A stretch of 64,000 bases of DNA from UBA3263 sp964528425 (lineage in GTDB: Bacteria > Bacteroidota > Bacteroidia > Bacteroidales > Muribaculaceae), in contig CAZGTD010000009.1 of NCBI GenBank assembly GCA_964528425.1, positions 7,078 to 71,077 of the forward strand. Reading direction: 5' to 3'. This document shows, in pieces, positions 25,538-35,204 of the stretch. Both the position numbers and the translations under genes were made by a program. The notes under the pieces were generated by a model that searched no databases, had not been told where the DNA came from, and saw nothing but the letters and a program-made list of their open reading frames with translations. Numbering within the stretch: the first letter of the stretch is position 1; the number at the start of each line of letters is the position of its first letter.

Positions 25538-27274
25538 ATGACAAGTTTTAAAGACCTTGGAGTTCGCGAAGACCTGCTCCATGCCATTGAAGACCTCGGA
25601 TTTGAACAGCCTATGCCTGTTCAGGAAAAGGTTATTCCCCATCTGCTCGAAAAAGATAACGACGTAATAGCTCTGGCTCAGACCGGCACAGGCAAAACCG
25701 CAGCTTTCGGCCTGCCGTTGCTGCAACGTGTTGACGTTGATAATTCGGCAACGCAGGCTCTCATCATTGCACCTACCCGCGAACTTTGTTTGCAGATAGC
25801 ATCTGACCTTGCCGACTTCTCGAAATATATTAAGGGCCTGAAGGTTCTTCCGGTTTATGGCGGTTCGTCGATAATGAGCCAGATTCATGCTTTGCGAAAG
25901 GGCGTTCAGATAATTGTTGCCACCCCCGGACGTTTGATTGACCTTATTGAGCGCAAGGAGGTGAACTTGAGCGATGTGCACACCGTAGTGCTCGACGAGG
26001 CCGACGAGATGCTCAATATGGGTTTCCTCGATTCTATCGATGCAATCTTGGCCCATGTGCCCGAAAAGCGCAAGATGCTGATGTTTTCGGCCACCATGCC
26101 GAAAGAAATCGGCGCAATTGCAAAAAAATATATGCATTCGCCCGATGAATTCGTTATCGGCACCCGTAATTCCGGCGCTGAAAACGTGCGTCATATTTAC
26201 TACATGGTCAAGGCTTCCGACAAGTACCTTACCCTTAAACGTGTTGCTGATAATACCCCGAACATCTACGGTATAATTTTTTGCAGAACGCGCAAGGAAA
26301 CCCAGGAGATTGCCGATAACCTTATTCACGACGGCTATAATGCCGATGCGCTCCATGGCGACCTGTCGCAGCAGCAGCGCGATATTGTAATGAAAAAATT
26401 CCGCGACCATGTGCTTTCCTTGCTGGTTGCTACCGACGTAGCTGCCCGCGGCCTCGACGTTGATAACGTGAGCCACGTTATCAACTATGGTCTGCCTGAC
26501 GATACGGCGGTTTATACCCATCGTTCCGGTCGAACCGGTCGCGCCGGCAAAACCGGTGTATCTGTTGCCATTATCCACTCTCGCGAAAAAGGCAAGCTTC
26601 GCGAAATCGAAAAGAAGATAGGCAAGACGTTTGAGCATCGCGATGTGCCGACTCCCGACCATATTATTGAAAAGCAGATCTATAATCTTGCCGACCGGTT
26701 GGAGCGTGTTGAAGTAAACGAGAGCAGCATCAGCCATTTCCTGCCCGGAGTAGAGAAGAAACTCGAATGGTTAACGGGCAACGATTTGCTGAAGCGCGTG
26801 CTATCGCTTGAGTTCAACCGTTTGCTTGACTATTATCGCGATGCTCCTGTAATTGAAAATATTTCAGACAAACCTCGTAAGGAAGATCGCAAACGCGAAA
26901 AGCGTGATATTCCTTCTGATGAAGAAAAAGACAGGCGCACCGCGGCCCGCGGAATGTCGCGCATATATGTAAGCGCCGGTAAGCGCGATGGCTTTTACGC
27001 AGGCAATCTGATTGATATGCTCAACCATCTTGTTCAAGGCCCGCGTGTTGACGTGGGGCGCATTGACCTGATGCCGTCATATACGCTTTTTGACGTTAAG
27101 AAATCCGATGCCGGCCGTATTGTTGCCGGACTTAAGGGCGCTGAATTTTTCGGCAAACGGTTACACTGCGAGAAAGCGGATGCCGACAAAGATTATTCTC
27201 GGCTAAATGCCAAAAAAGGCCGTTTTGCTGCAACTGAAGATGTTCCGTTTCAGAAATTCCGCAAAAAGCGCTAA
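25538..27274 (+). CDS. DEAD-box ATP-dependent RNA helicase (DeaD/CsdA type)
   Basis: A 578-residue cytoplasmic RNA helicase for ribosome assembly or mRNA remodelling. Visible motifs in order: Q motif (FEQPMPVQEKVIP), AQTGTGKT (motif I), APTRELCLQ (Ia), TPGRL (Ib), LDEADEM (II), FSATMP (III), ATDVAARGLDV (V) and HRSGRTGRAGKTG (VI). The C-terminus (about residues 480-555; RIYVSAGKRDGFYAGNLIDML) is a DbpA/DeaD-type RNA-binding domain. It lies between two terminators, so it is monocistronic. Confidence 0.92.
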   Translation: MTSFKDLGVREDLLHAIEDLGFEQPMPVQEKVIPHLLEKDNDVIALAQTGTGKTAAFGLPLLQRVDVDNSATQALIIAPTRELCLQIASDLADFSKYIKGLKVLPVYGGSSIMSQIHALRKGVQIIVATPGRLIDLIERKEVNLSDVHTVVLDEADEMLNMGFLDSIDAILAHVPEKRKMLMFSATMPKEIGAIAKKYMHSPDEFVIGTRNSGAENVRHIYYMVKASDKYLTLKRVADNTPNIYGIIFCRTRKETQEIADNLIHDGYNADALHGDLSQQQRDIVMKKFRDHVLSLLVATDVAARGLDVDNVSHVINYGLPDDTAVYTHRSGRTGRAGKTGVSVAIIHSREKGKLREIEKKIGKTFEHRDVPTPDHIIEKQIYNLADRLERVEVNESSISHFLPGVEKKLEWLTGNDLLKRVLSLEFNRLLDYYRDAPVIENISDKPRKEDRKREKRDIPSDEEKDRRTAARGMSRIYVSAGKRDGFYAGNLIDMLNHLVQGPRVDVGRIDLMPSYTLFDVKKSDAGRIVAGLKGAEFFGKRLHCEKADADKDYSRLNAKKGRFAATEDVPFQKFRKKR

Positions 27275-27296
27275 ACGAAAAAATGAGCTTTGAATA

Positions 27297-27336
27297 TTCA
27301 GGCGACGGTTTATCCAGCCGTCGCCTGAAATTTTTA
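27297..27336 (+). terminator. Intrinsic terminator after the helicase gene
   Basis: TTCAGGCGACGG (27297-27308) and CCGTCGCCTGAA (27318-27329) form a perfect 12-base stem with a 9-base loop, followed by ATTTTT. It also lies just beyond the end of the convergent transporter gene and may serve both. Confidence 0.85.
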
Positions 27337-28611
27337 GTCGCGGGGTAAAGTTCTTCTCACAAGGTGAGTAACGGCAAAAGTTGCGATGCAGAGCACCATA
27401 ACTATTGCAAAGAAATGTGGATAGCCGACAGAAAGTTCTAATTTACCGGCTATAAGCCCAGGGAGCATAAGCCCGAGAGCCATAATTCCGGTAGAAAAGG
27501 CATAGTGAGAGGTGGTGAATTCACCTCCTTTGCTAAATACCATCAGGTACATCATATAAGCAGTAAACCCGAACCCGTAGCCAAACTGCTCAATGGCGAT
27601 GCCGGAGCAGATAAGAACCATATCTTCGGGCTGAACGGCAGCCAGATAGCAATAAAATGCGCTTGGCAGAGTGAGAGCAAGAGCCATGGGCCATATACAT
27701 CTTCTCAGCCCATAGCGCGACATAATTATGCCACCGAATATGCCGCCCAGAACTATGCCGAGAACTCCGCAGGTGCCATTCGCAACTCCAACCTGCTGAA
27801 CCGTGAGCCCGAGTCCGCCTTCTGCCGGAGAATCGAGCAGGAATGGTTGAACCATCTTGCCAAGAAATGCCTCCGGAAGCCTGTATAGCAGCATAAATAA
27901 TAATGCGATACCAACATTCTGTTTGGCAAAAAAGGTTTTGAAAGTAAGGATAAAATCGCGGAAAATTTCAGAAGTTGATTGAGTGTTACAGATTTTATCG
28001 GCATCGGGATGCGGCAGCGCGAATTGATGCCAGGCGGCTGCGAGAATAAACGCAACTCCCAAACCGGCGAAAATCATCTGCCACGCAGTAGCAATTGCGA
28101 TTCCGCGGTTCATGAGCAATCCGGCAAGCCACACAACGCCACCTGACGCTAATAATGTTGCCAGCCTGTAAAATGTTGAACGTATGCCTACGAAAAAGGC
28201 CTGTTGGCTGCGATTAAGAGCAAGCAGGTAAAAGCCGTCGGCAGCAATATCGTGAGTGGCTGATGAAAAGGCTGCCACCCAAAAGCCGCCCAGGGCGATT
28301 GCGAGCCACCATTGAAAGGCAAGACTCAGGGCTACGATACCCATTGAGGCTCCAAGTAGAACCTGCATGGCGCATATCCAGCGGCGTTTTGTGCCGAAAA
28401 TATCGACAAATGGCGACCAGAACGGCTTTATTACCCAAGGCAGATAGAGCATTGAGGTATAAAGAGCCACGAGGCCGTTGTCGAGCCCAAGATTCTTGAG
28501 CATAACAACGGCCACAGTAACGACCAGCGCGTTAGGCAGCCCCTCGATCAGATAGAGCGAGGGAATCCAGCGCCAGGCGTTAACGGTTGGCTTCAATCCA
28601 TTTGCGTGCAT
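27334..28611 (-). CDS. AmpG-like MFS transporter
   Basis: A 425-residue, 12-helix major facilitator protein. The early segment LPWVIKPFWSPFVDIFGTKRRWI and the ATHDIAADGFYLLAL motif match the AmpG muropeptide-permease group (LPxxxKxLWAPLVDR and AxQDIAxDA), so uptake of anhydromuropeptides for wall recycling is plausible; other sugars or siderophores are transported by relatives. The start overlaps the 3' end of purL by 32 bases, so it is likely translated from the same message. The overlap is longer than usual; a later non-ATG start cannot be excluded. Confidence 0.75.
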   Translation of the reverse strand: MHANGLKPTVNAWRWIPSLYLIEGLPNALVVTVAVVMLKNLGLDNGLVALYTSMLYLPWVIKPFWSPFVDIFGTKRRWICAMQVLLGASMGIVALSLAFQWWLAIALGGFWVAAFSSATHDIAADGFYLLALNRSQQAFFVGIRSTFYRLATLLASGGVVWLAGLLMNRGIAIATAWQMIFAGLGVAFILAAAWHQFALPHPDADKICNTQSTSEIFRDFILTFKTFFAKQNVGIALLFMLLYRLPEAFLGKMVQPFLLDSPAEGGLGLTVQQVGVANGTCGVLGIVLGGIFGGIIMSRYGLRRCIWPMALALTLPSAFYCYLAAVQPEDMVLICSGIAIEQFGYGFGFTAYMMYLMVFSKGGEFTTSHYAFSTGIMALGLMLPGLIAGKLELSVGYPHFFAIVMVLCIATFAVTHLVRRTLPRD

Positions 28612-31600
28612 TTATAAATGCGTCAATCCAAGGGGTAACCTCGTCGTGGCGGTCGGTGGGGTAGTAACCACACTGCCACGGGAAGATTGCACGTTCCAAG
28701 TGGGGCATTATGGCCAGATGGCGGCCGTCGGCCGACGCAAGGGCTGCTACGTTGAAGTCCGAGCCGTTGGGATTGCCGGGATATGTGGAATACGAATATT
28801 TAGCGGCGATGTTGTAGTCGCCTTCCTTGCCCGGGAGGCAGAATTTGCCTTCGCCGTGTGCAACCCAAATGCCAAGTGAGCTGCCGGCAAGCGACGAGAG
28901 CATAACCGATGAGTTTTCGGGTATGTCGAGACTCAGGAATGTTGATTCGAACTTATGAGAGATGTTGTGGTCCATATGTGACCCGTCGTTAAGTCCGAGC
29001 AGGTCAAGTTCCATCATCAGCTGGCAGCCGTTGCAAACGCCGAGGCTGAGAGTGTCCGGACGGGAGTAGAATCTTTCGAGCGTTGCTTTGGCAGTGTCAT
29101 TCCAGCGGAAGCCCGAAGCCCATCCCTTGGCGGAACCGAGAACGTCGGAGTTGGAGAAGCCGCCGCAGAAAACTATCATGTTGATGTCGTCGAGCGTTTC
29201 GCGGCCTGTCATGAGGTCGGTCATGTGAACGTCTTTAACATCGAATCCGGCCAGATAGAGCGAATAGGCCATTTCGCGGTCGCCGTTAACGCCTTTTTCG
29301 CGGATAATAGCTGCGCGGATGCCGGTGGGGGCGTGGCGGAAATCAATTCCGCGCGAAGCGAGTGAGCCGTCGAAGTCGGGAGCGAAGCTGTATTTAACGG
29401 GTTGTTTGCCATAGTTTTCGGCGCGCAAGTCGGCGCATTTTTCGCCGCTTTGCAGACGGTCGAGCATATGCGACGGTTTATACCAGCGCTTTATGAGTTG
29501 CTCCGGATCTAATTTGCAGTTTGCCGCACCGGTAATATGCAGTGCGCTCTTTTCGTCGGGAGTAACCATCATTATGCACTTAGCCGACAGTTCAAATGAT
29601 GCGAGAACGCGCTCTACGGCGTCAATGTCGTCGGGCAGAACCTGAAGCAAAACTCCGGGGTTCTCTGCAAAAAGAGTTTCAATAGGCGAGTCGCCGGCGT
29701 TGACGGTGAGTTTTACCGGCGATGAAGAAGCGAACATCATTTCAAGCAGCGCGGTAACCAAACCGCCGGCCGAGATGTCATGGATAGCGGTAACGAGACC
29801 CAGACGAACGAGCTGCTGAACGGCTGCGAATGCCTTGACAAATTTTTCGGGGTCGGCAACCGTAGGCGCTTCCGAACCAACGGCGCCAAGAGTCTGAAGC
29901 AGGGCTGAGCCTCCAAGTGCGGGTTTGCAGAACGAAAAGTCGATGCGCATCAGTGTCGAACTGACGGGCTGAAGAACCGGACTAACAATTTTGCGGACGT
30001 CGGTAGTTTCGGCGGCTGCGGAGATAATTACAGTGCCGGGAGCAAGCACTTTTTTGTCGCCATATTTCTGGGTCATGCTCAGCGAGTCTTTGCCGGTAGG
30101 GATATTTACGCCAATTGCACAGGCAAAATCGCTGGCGGCTTTAACTGCTTTATAGAGCGATGCGTCTTCGCCTTCGTTGCGACAGGGCCACATCCAGTTT
30201 GCCGAAAGTGAAACTCCGGCCAGGCCGTCGGCTAAAGGAGCGCCTACTATGTTAGTAAGAGCTTCTGCTATCGAAATTACGGAGCCTTTTGCTGAGTCGA
30301 CGAGAGCAACCTGGGGCGCGTGGCCAATGGAAGTGGCTATGCCTTTCTTGCCTGTGAAATCGAGCGCAACGGCACCGCAGTCGCTCAACGGCAGCTGAGT
30401 GGCGCCCTGACATTGCTGACGGGCAACCTTGCCTGTTACCGAGCGGTCAACCTTGTTGGTCAGCCAGTCTTTGCAACCAACGGCTTCGAGAGCCAGAACG
30501 TTGGCAACATATTCGGGAATGCGGTTTATGTCGAGCTCGGCATCGGCGTAGTGGTGTTCAACCGTGGAGTCCACCATAACGGTTTTGGGCGATGAGCCGA
30601 ACATGTCAGTCATTGCAAGGTCTATGGGCTTAACACCGTCGGGTTGCTCAAATACGAAACGGTCGTCGCCGGTTGTTTCGCCAACAACATAGAAAGGAGC
30701 ACGCTCGCGCTCAGCTATGCGGCGCACCGATTCAATATGGGCTGCGTCCATAACCATGCCCATGCGTTCCTGGCTTTCGTTACCCACGATTTCTTTTGCC
30801 GAAAGGGTGGGGTCACCTACGGGAAGAGCTCCGATTTCGATTTTACCACCGGTTTCTTCAACAAGTTCACTCAGGGCATTGAGATGGCCGCCGGCACCAT
30901 GGTCGTGGATTGAAACGATGGGGTTTTCAGGGCATTCGGCCAGGGCGCGGATAACGTTGGCTACGCGTTTCTGCATTTCTGGATTGGCACGCTGAACGGC
31001 GTTGAGCTCAATGCCGCTGGCATATTGACCTGTGGCTACGGAGCTGACTGCGCCGCCGCCCATGCCGATGCGGTAGTTGTCGCCACCCATAACAATAACC
31101 TTTTCGCCGGCTACGGGGTGGCCCTTAATTGCGTCGCGCTTGTTGGCGAAGCCTACGCCGCCGGCAAGCATGATTACCTTGTCGTAGGCAAACGAGCGAC
31201 CATTTTCGTCGTGTTCAAATGTCAGCACAGAACCGCAAATCAGCGGTTGACCGAATTTGTTGCCGAAATCGCTGGCTCCGTTGGAGGCTTTAATAAGGAT
31301 TTCGGCCGGAGTCTGATAAAGCCATACGCGCGGGTTCATAATTGTTTCCCACGGTTCGGGTGCGGCTTTATGGCGCGGGTAAGCGGTCATATATACGGCA
31401 GTGCCGGCCAGTGGCAAAGAGGCGCGTCCGCCGCCGAGACGGTCGCGAATTTCACCGCCGGAACCGGTGGCAGCGCCGTTGAAGGGTTCAACGGTTGTGG
31501 GGAAGTTGTGGGTTTCAGCTTTCAGCGAAAGAACGGATTCTATCGGCTTAACCTCAAAATAGTCCGGTCGCTCGGGATTAACCGGAGCAAACTGGTCAAT

Positions 31601-32254
31601 TTCGGGCCCTTCTACAAAGGCAACGTTATCTTTATATGCGCTGACGAGCTTGTGGGGGTGCTCCTGCGATGTCTTTTTAATGAGTTTGAAAAGCGACGAT
31701 GGCATTTCTTCCCCATCGATTACGAAAGTGCCGTTAAAAATTTTATGGCGGCAATGCTCGGAGTTGACCTGAGAGAAACCAAACACTTCCGAGTCGGTCA
31801 GCGGGCGGCCGAGTTTTTTTGATAGGTCAATAAGATATTCTTCTTCCTCGGGGCTGAGTGCCAGGCCTTCCGACTGGTTATAGGAATGAATATCATCGAT
31901 GTACACTATCGGAGCCGGAGCAACGTCGATGTTGAAGATTTCGCTGTCAAGCCCTTCATAAACGCGCTGGAGCATTTTGTCGTGTTCCGGCTCCGGAGAA
32001 TTGTCCAGCCGGAACTCTTCGATACGACGAACGCCGTTGAGACCCATATTTTGGGTAATCTCTACGGCGTTGGTGCTCCAAGGAGTTATCATTTCTCTAC
32101 GCGGACCTATATATCGGCCGGTGAGTGCTTTGTCGGCAATGGGTTGCGCTCCTGAAAAGAGCCACGAAAGTTTTTCCTGCTCGTGGGCTGAGAGGAGATG
32201 GTCGGCGTCGACGGCATATACCGTCACGGCGTCTTTCCTGAAAAATTGAATCAT
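28580..32254 (-). CDS. purL: Phosphoribosylformylglycinamidine synthase (large, fused form)
   Basis: Converts FGAR, glutamine and ATP to FGAM in purine biosynthesis. At 1224 residues it is the single-chain form with N-terminal PurS-like domain, two AIRS-like synthase halves (SLKAETHNFPTTVEPFNGAATGSGG near residue 290) and a C-terminal glutaminase with the nucleophile in LGVCNGCQLM and a downstream AHGEGKF. The ATG at 32254 (MIQFFRKD) is chosen because the -7 box at 32285-32293 lies between it and a longer in-frame extension. Unlike the PurF homologue in this window, its glutaminase cysteine is intact. Confidence 0.95.
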   Translation of the reverse strand: MIQFFRKDAVTVYAVDADHLLSAHEQEKLSWLFSGAQPIADKALTGRYIGPRREMITPWSTNAVEITQNMGLNGVRRIEEFRLDNSPEPEHDKMLQRVYEGLDSEIFNIDVAPAPIVYIDDIHSYNQSEGLALSPEEEEYLIDLSKKLGRPLTDSEVFGFSQVNSEHCRHKIFNGTFVIDGEEMPSSLFKLIKKTSQEHPHKLVSAYKDNVAFVEGPEIDQFAPVNPERPDYFEVKPIESVLSLKAETHNFPTTVEPFNGAATGSGGEIRDRLGGGRASLPLAGTAVYMTAYPRHKAAPEPWETIMNPRVWLYQTPAEILIKASNGASDFGNKFGQPLICGSVLTFEHDENGRSFAYDKVIMLAGGVGFANKRDAIKGHPVAGEKVIVMGGDNYRIGMGGGAVSSVATGQYASGIELNAVQRANPEMQKRVANVIRALAECPENPIVSIHDHGAGGHLNALSELVEETGGKIEIGALPVGDPTLSAKEIVGNESQERMGMVMDAAHIESVRRIAERERAPFYVVGETTGDDRFVFEQPDGVKPIDLAMTDMFGSSPKTVMVDSTVEHHYADAELDINRIPEYVANVLALEAVGCKDWLTNKVDRSVTGKVARQQCQGATQLPLSDCGAVALDFTGKKGIATSIGHAPQVALVDSAKGSVISIAEALTNIVGAPLADGLAGVSLSANWMWPCRNEGEDASLYKAVKAASDFACAIGVNIPTGKDSLSMTQKYGDKKVLAPGTVIISAAAETTDVRKIVSPVLQPVSSTLMRIDFSFCKPALGGSALLQTLGAVGSEAPTVADPEKFVKAFAAVQQLVRLGLVTAIHDISAGGLVTALLEMMFASSSPVKLTVNAGDSPIETLFAENPGVLLQVLPDDIDAVERVLASFELSAKCIMMVTPDEKSALHITGAANCKLDPEQLIKRWYKPSHMLDRLQSGEKCADLRAENYGKQPVKYSFAPDFDGSLASRGIDFRHAPTGIRAAIIREKGVNGDREMAYSLYLAGFDVKDVHMTDLMTGRETLDDINMIVFCGGFSNSDVLGSAKGWASGFRWNDTAKATLERFYSRPDTLSLGVCNGCQLMMELDLLGLNDGSHMDHNISHKFESTFLSLDIPENSSVMLSSLAGSSLGIWVAHGEGKFCLPGKEGDYNIAAKYSYSTYPGNPNGSDFNVAALASADGRHLAIMPHLERAIFPWQCGYYPTDRHDEVTPWIDAFINARKWIEANR

Positions 32255-32284
32255 TGGAATATTTTGGGTGACGTAATAATCACT

Positions 32285-32293
32285 GCAAAGGTA
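32285..32293 (-). promoter_or_regulatory. -7 element of purL
   Basis: The minus strand reads TACCTTTGC, 31 bases upstream of the ATG at 32254. No good -33 box is seen. It fixes the purL start. Confidence 0.55.
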
Positions 32294-32338
32294 CGAAAAA
32301 ATTTCGATTCTGCAGGTGAAAGTGTCATTTTTTTTCGT

Positions 32339-32347
32339 TAACTTTGC
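32339..32347 (+). promoter_or_regulatory. -7 element of the OmpA-like gene (leaderless)
   Basis: TAACTTTGC ends only 3 bases before the ATG at 32351. With the usual spacing the first transcribed base falls at or inside the start codon. Confidence 0.6.
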
Positions 32348-32350
32348 GCT

Positions 32351-32974
32351 ATGAAATTCCGAAAGATTCTTTCCATAATATATATATCGGTTTTTGCGGC
32401 TATGCCGGCTGTGGCAAAAGTTGACCTCGACAAATATCATGAGGAAATCGTAGACCTTTCAGTTGACGATAACCTGCAGTCGCCCCAGATTCCAGGTAAG
32501 CTGATGGCTCAGGCCCAGAACGAAATGCTTAAACTCAAGAAGCGTTTTGATGGCGTTGGTCTTAAAACCGATCTGAGCGAGCGCGAGGGGCTGGTTTTAA
32601 TGGTTACAGTTCCGTGTTCGGAATTATTTCTGCCTAACGATACCGTTACCGCCTCGTTTGCCGAATCGAAGCTGAAGCATCTGCTTTATCCGATGCGCAC
32701 TCCTGATAAATACAAGGTTCTGATAGTAGCCCACAGTGATGACACCGGATCCGACGAATATCTCAATAACCTTACGCGAGCACGAGCCGATGCCATACGC
32801 CAGTGGATAGCCGACCAAGAAATCGAAGTTGACGGTATTGTGCCCTATGGTCTTGGCTATGACGAACCGCTCAATACCGAGTCGTCGCGCAAGGGTAGGG
32901 CCGCTAACCGACGGGTAGAGTTCTACTTCGTGCCGGGCCCGATTTTGATTGAGTCACTCAAAATTAAAAAGTAG
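32351..32974 (+). CDS. OmpA C-terminal domain envelope protein
   Basis: A 207-residue exported protein with a signal peptide (to about AVAKV), a short N-terminal linker and an OmpA-like peptidoglycan-binding domain (about residues 80-195): VPCSELFLPND, VLIVAHSDDTGSDEYLNNLTRARADAIRQWI, and RKGRAANRRVEFYF. The core Asp/Arg residues that hold meso-diaminopimelate in this fold (in TGSDEYN-like and NRRVEF segments) appear retained. It has no beta-barrel, so it is a periplasmic or membrane-tethered wall-binding protein. Confidence 0.85.
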   Translation: MKFRKILSIIYISVFAAMPAVAKVDLDKYHEEIVDLSVDDNLQSPQIPGKLMAQAQNEMLKLKKRFDGVGLKTDLSEREGLVLMVTVPCSELFLPNDTVTASFAESKLKHLLYPMRTPDKYKVLIVAHSDDTGSDEYLNNLTRARADAIRQWIADQEIEVDGIVPYGLGYDEPLNTESSRKGRAANRRVEFYFVPGPILIESLKIKK

Positions 32975-32977
32975 CTC

Positions 32978-35059
32978 CTACAGCCGGTCCATTTCCGAGT
33001 CGGCAGCCGCCGCCCCTTTATAGCTGCTCTTTCGAGGTCTGAGATTATATATTACGCTCAGTGTGATGCCCCGGCGATCATAGCGCTGGCGCTTACTAAC
33101 ACATACGCCGAAAGTGTTCATTGTCCAGTCGTTATTGGCTGAATTAAAAATGTCGGTTGCTGTAAGTTTAACTGTCAGCGACTTGTCAAAAAAAGTTTTT
33201 GACACCGAGGCATCCATTGTGAACCATGATTTGCCAAACCGGTTGGTGTGCATATCTCCGCCGCTGTTACCGCTGATATTGGCTGTTATGCTCCAGTTGT
33301 GAGTAAAGGAAAATGCGTTGTCGAAATAAAAGGAGAAAATCGGCTTGTCGTAACTGGTATTGGCGATTTCGAGCCATTGTCGGTAGGCACCGGCTGTTAT
33401 GCTTGGAGTCCAGCATCCCACCGGTTGACTCCATATAATGTAGGCGCTGAGCGATGAAACGTTGATATTCTGCGGATGCATTATAAGCTGAAGATTACGG
33501 GCTGGATATGATTGCTTGACGAACGCATAAGAGTCGATAGAGCGGGTCATGTCGGCTTGAAGCATAAAGTTTTTCCACATACCAAACAGCTGGATGTTAT
33601 GCGATTTCTCGTCGCGTAGCGCCGGATTGCCTCCTTCTATTTCATGGAGACCAACGTAGTTCAGAGAGCCTGTGAGTTGGGAGTATGGCGGCTTGACCGA
33701 TGCATACTTATAGCTTAGGCTCAGTTGCGTTTCATCGTTTATGGTGTAACTGAATGAAAGGTCGGGAGTTAGCAAATGCCTGCGGTTACTCATATCTTTA
33801 TCCCGTTCGCCGTTGATTTTGAAAATATAGTCTGTATAATCATATCTCAGGCCCGCTGATAGCATGAATTTGCCGAACGCGCGCGACCAGGTTGCGAACA
33901 GAGCGGCGGAAATCTGCGTTGCATCGGTTAAGGTTGATGGAATGTATTTGCCCACCAGAGGGTTGAGCATCCGAAAGTCAAGTGAAGTATGGGTATAGCT
34001 ATCTTGCGCGCCAACGGTGAAATCGCCGGTCAATAGTGGAAATTTCAGATATAGCTTGCCGGCGCAAAGCGTTGATTGCCGGTTATCAGTGGAGTTGACA
34101 TCTGCGTTTGAACCCTCAGAGTAGTAGGTAAGTACATAATTTCTTGCAGCAGACTGACGATAGTCACCGTCAAAGTGCAACTGATATTTATTGGCGAAAG
34201 TATTCTCGTAGTAGACCGACATGAGGTGGCTGTGGGCGCGAGTTCGTTTATTGATTTCGCGAGTGATAGCCGGATTATTATCGAGCCATTCAGAACCTGA
34301 ATTCACGAAGTCGCCGCGCTCGGGATTAAATCTATAGTATGCCCCGAACGACTGCGCATTTTTCGACCGGTTGAATCCCGCCTTGACTATGCCGGTTGTT
34401 GTCGGATACGAGTTATTCTGACTGCAGCCGATAACTGTTTCTTTGTTTTGGAATAAGAGAGTATTGGTGGTTGAGCCTTTAATAACGCTGTTATTGCGGT
34501 TCACCATGCCGTTGATAAAGAACTCGAAACTGCCTCTACGGAAGGAAATGTTGAGATTGTCAAGTGCAGACCATTTGCGACGGCGTTGAAGTTGGAATTG
34601 CTCGCTTAGCGAAAGACCTTGAAAAAAGTTGCGCTGTGTTATGATACGCAAAACCGCCCCGGTGGTGCTGTCATATTCGGCTCCCGGAGCCATGTCGAGC
34701 TCAACTTTTTGAAGATTTGACGATAGAATCTGCTGCAGTTCAAAGCTATCGTGCATCGGCCGGCCGTCAATGTAGATTTCAACATTGTTTTTGCCGGTTA
34801 TGCTGACTGTTTCGTCTGTAACCTTAATCAGAGGCAATTGGGTCAGCACGTCGAGAGCTGTTCCAAGGTTGGCAAGATTTGAACCCGCAATCGCCGTTAC
34901 CAACATGGTGCCTTCGAGCTTGGTTGCGGGTTGCTTTGCCTCGACTATAATTTCGTTGAGGGTGCGCTTGAGGCTGTCGGTGCTTTCTTGATTTTGTGCG
35001 AAACTGTCAGCAATGGAGAGGAAGGCCGTGAAAAATGTGATTAGCAGTTTATTGTTCAT
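32978..35059 (-). CDS. Outer membrane beta-barrel family protein (TonB-receptor-like, PF14905)
   Basis: A 693-residue outer membrane protein with a signal peptide (MNNKLLITFFTAFLSIADSFAQ), a plug-like domain (about residues 30-130; NEIIVEAKQPATKLEG, YIDGRPM, VELDMAPGAEYD) and a 16-22-strand-type barrel ending in the aromatic-rich VIYNLRPRKSS. The carboxypeptidase-regulatory-like domain that often precedes the plug in this family is absent. No TonB box is identified with confidence. The start at 35059 is chosen because the promoter at 35079-35112 lies upstream of it and excludes a start at 35092. Confidence 0.8.
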   Translation of the reverse strand: MNNKLLITFFTAFLSIADSFAQNQESTDSLKRTLNEIIVEAKQPATKLEGTMLVTAIAGSNLANLGTALDVLTQLPLIKVTDETVSITGKNNVEIYIDGRPMHDSFELQQILSSNLQKVELDMAPGAEYDSTTGAVLRIITQRNFFQGLSLSEQFQLQRRRKWSALDNLNISFRRGSFEFFINGMVNRNNSVIKGSTTNTLLFQNKETVIGCSQNNSYPTTTGIVKAGFNRSKNAQSFGAYYRFNPERGDFVNSGSEWLDNNPAITREINKRTRAHSHLMSVYYENTFANKYQLHFDGDYRQSAARNYVLTYYSEGSNADVNSTDNRQSTLCAGKLYLKFPLLTGDFTVGAQDSYTHTSLDFRMLNPLVGKYIPSTLTDATQISAALFATWSRAFGKFMLSAGLRYDYTDYIFKINGERDKDMSNRRHLLTPDLSFSYTINDETQLSLSYKYASVKPPYSQLTGSLNYVGLHEIEGGNPALRDEKSHNIQLFGMWKNFMLQADMTRSIDSYAFVKQSYPARNLQLIMHPQNINVSSLSAYIIWSQPVGCWTPSITAGAYRQWLEIANTSYDKPIFSFYFDNAFSFTHNWSITANISGNSGGDMHTNRFGKSWFTMDASVSKTFFDKSLTVKLTATDIFNSANNDWTMNTFGVCVSKRQRYDRRGITLSVIYNLRPRKSSYKGAAAADSEMDRL

Positions 35060-35078
35060 GTGTGTAACTTTTTTGAGT

Positions 35079-35112
35079 GCAAAGTTACTCACAAAAATTC
35101 TGGAGAGTCAAA
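35079..35112 (-). promoter_or_regulatory. Sigma-ABfr promoter of the outer membrane barrel gene
   Basis: On the minus strand TTTG (35112-35109), a 21-base spacer and TAACTTTGC (35087-35079). The leader to the ATG at 35059 is about 15 bases. Confidence 0.65.
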
Positions 35113-35204
35113 TTTTTAGTCTGACCGGTGGAATTGTATATTGTTAATAATTAAGCAATTGCTGCGATGTTACTTGAATAATTCTGACCGGGACCAAAAT
35201 ACAC

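Noticed and set aside
25505..26737. 410-residue minus-strand open frame opposite the DEAD-box helicase
   Set aside because: It is an antisense shadow of the helicase; all conserved helicase motifs are on the plus strand and no promoter box precedes the frame.
28646..32249. Several long open frames on the plus strand opposite purL
   Set aside because: They lie wholly inside a well-conserved purL coding sequence, lack recognisable domains or promoters, and reflect codon bias on the other strand.
32255..32440. 62-residue N-terminal extension of PurL
   Set aside because: The purL -7 box at 32285-32293 and the OmpA-like start at 32351 fall inside it, and family alignment begins at MIQFFRKD.
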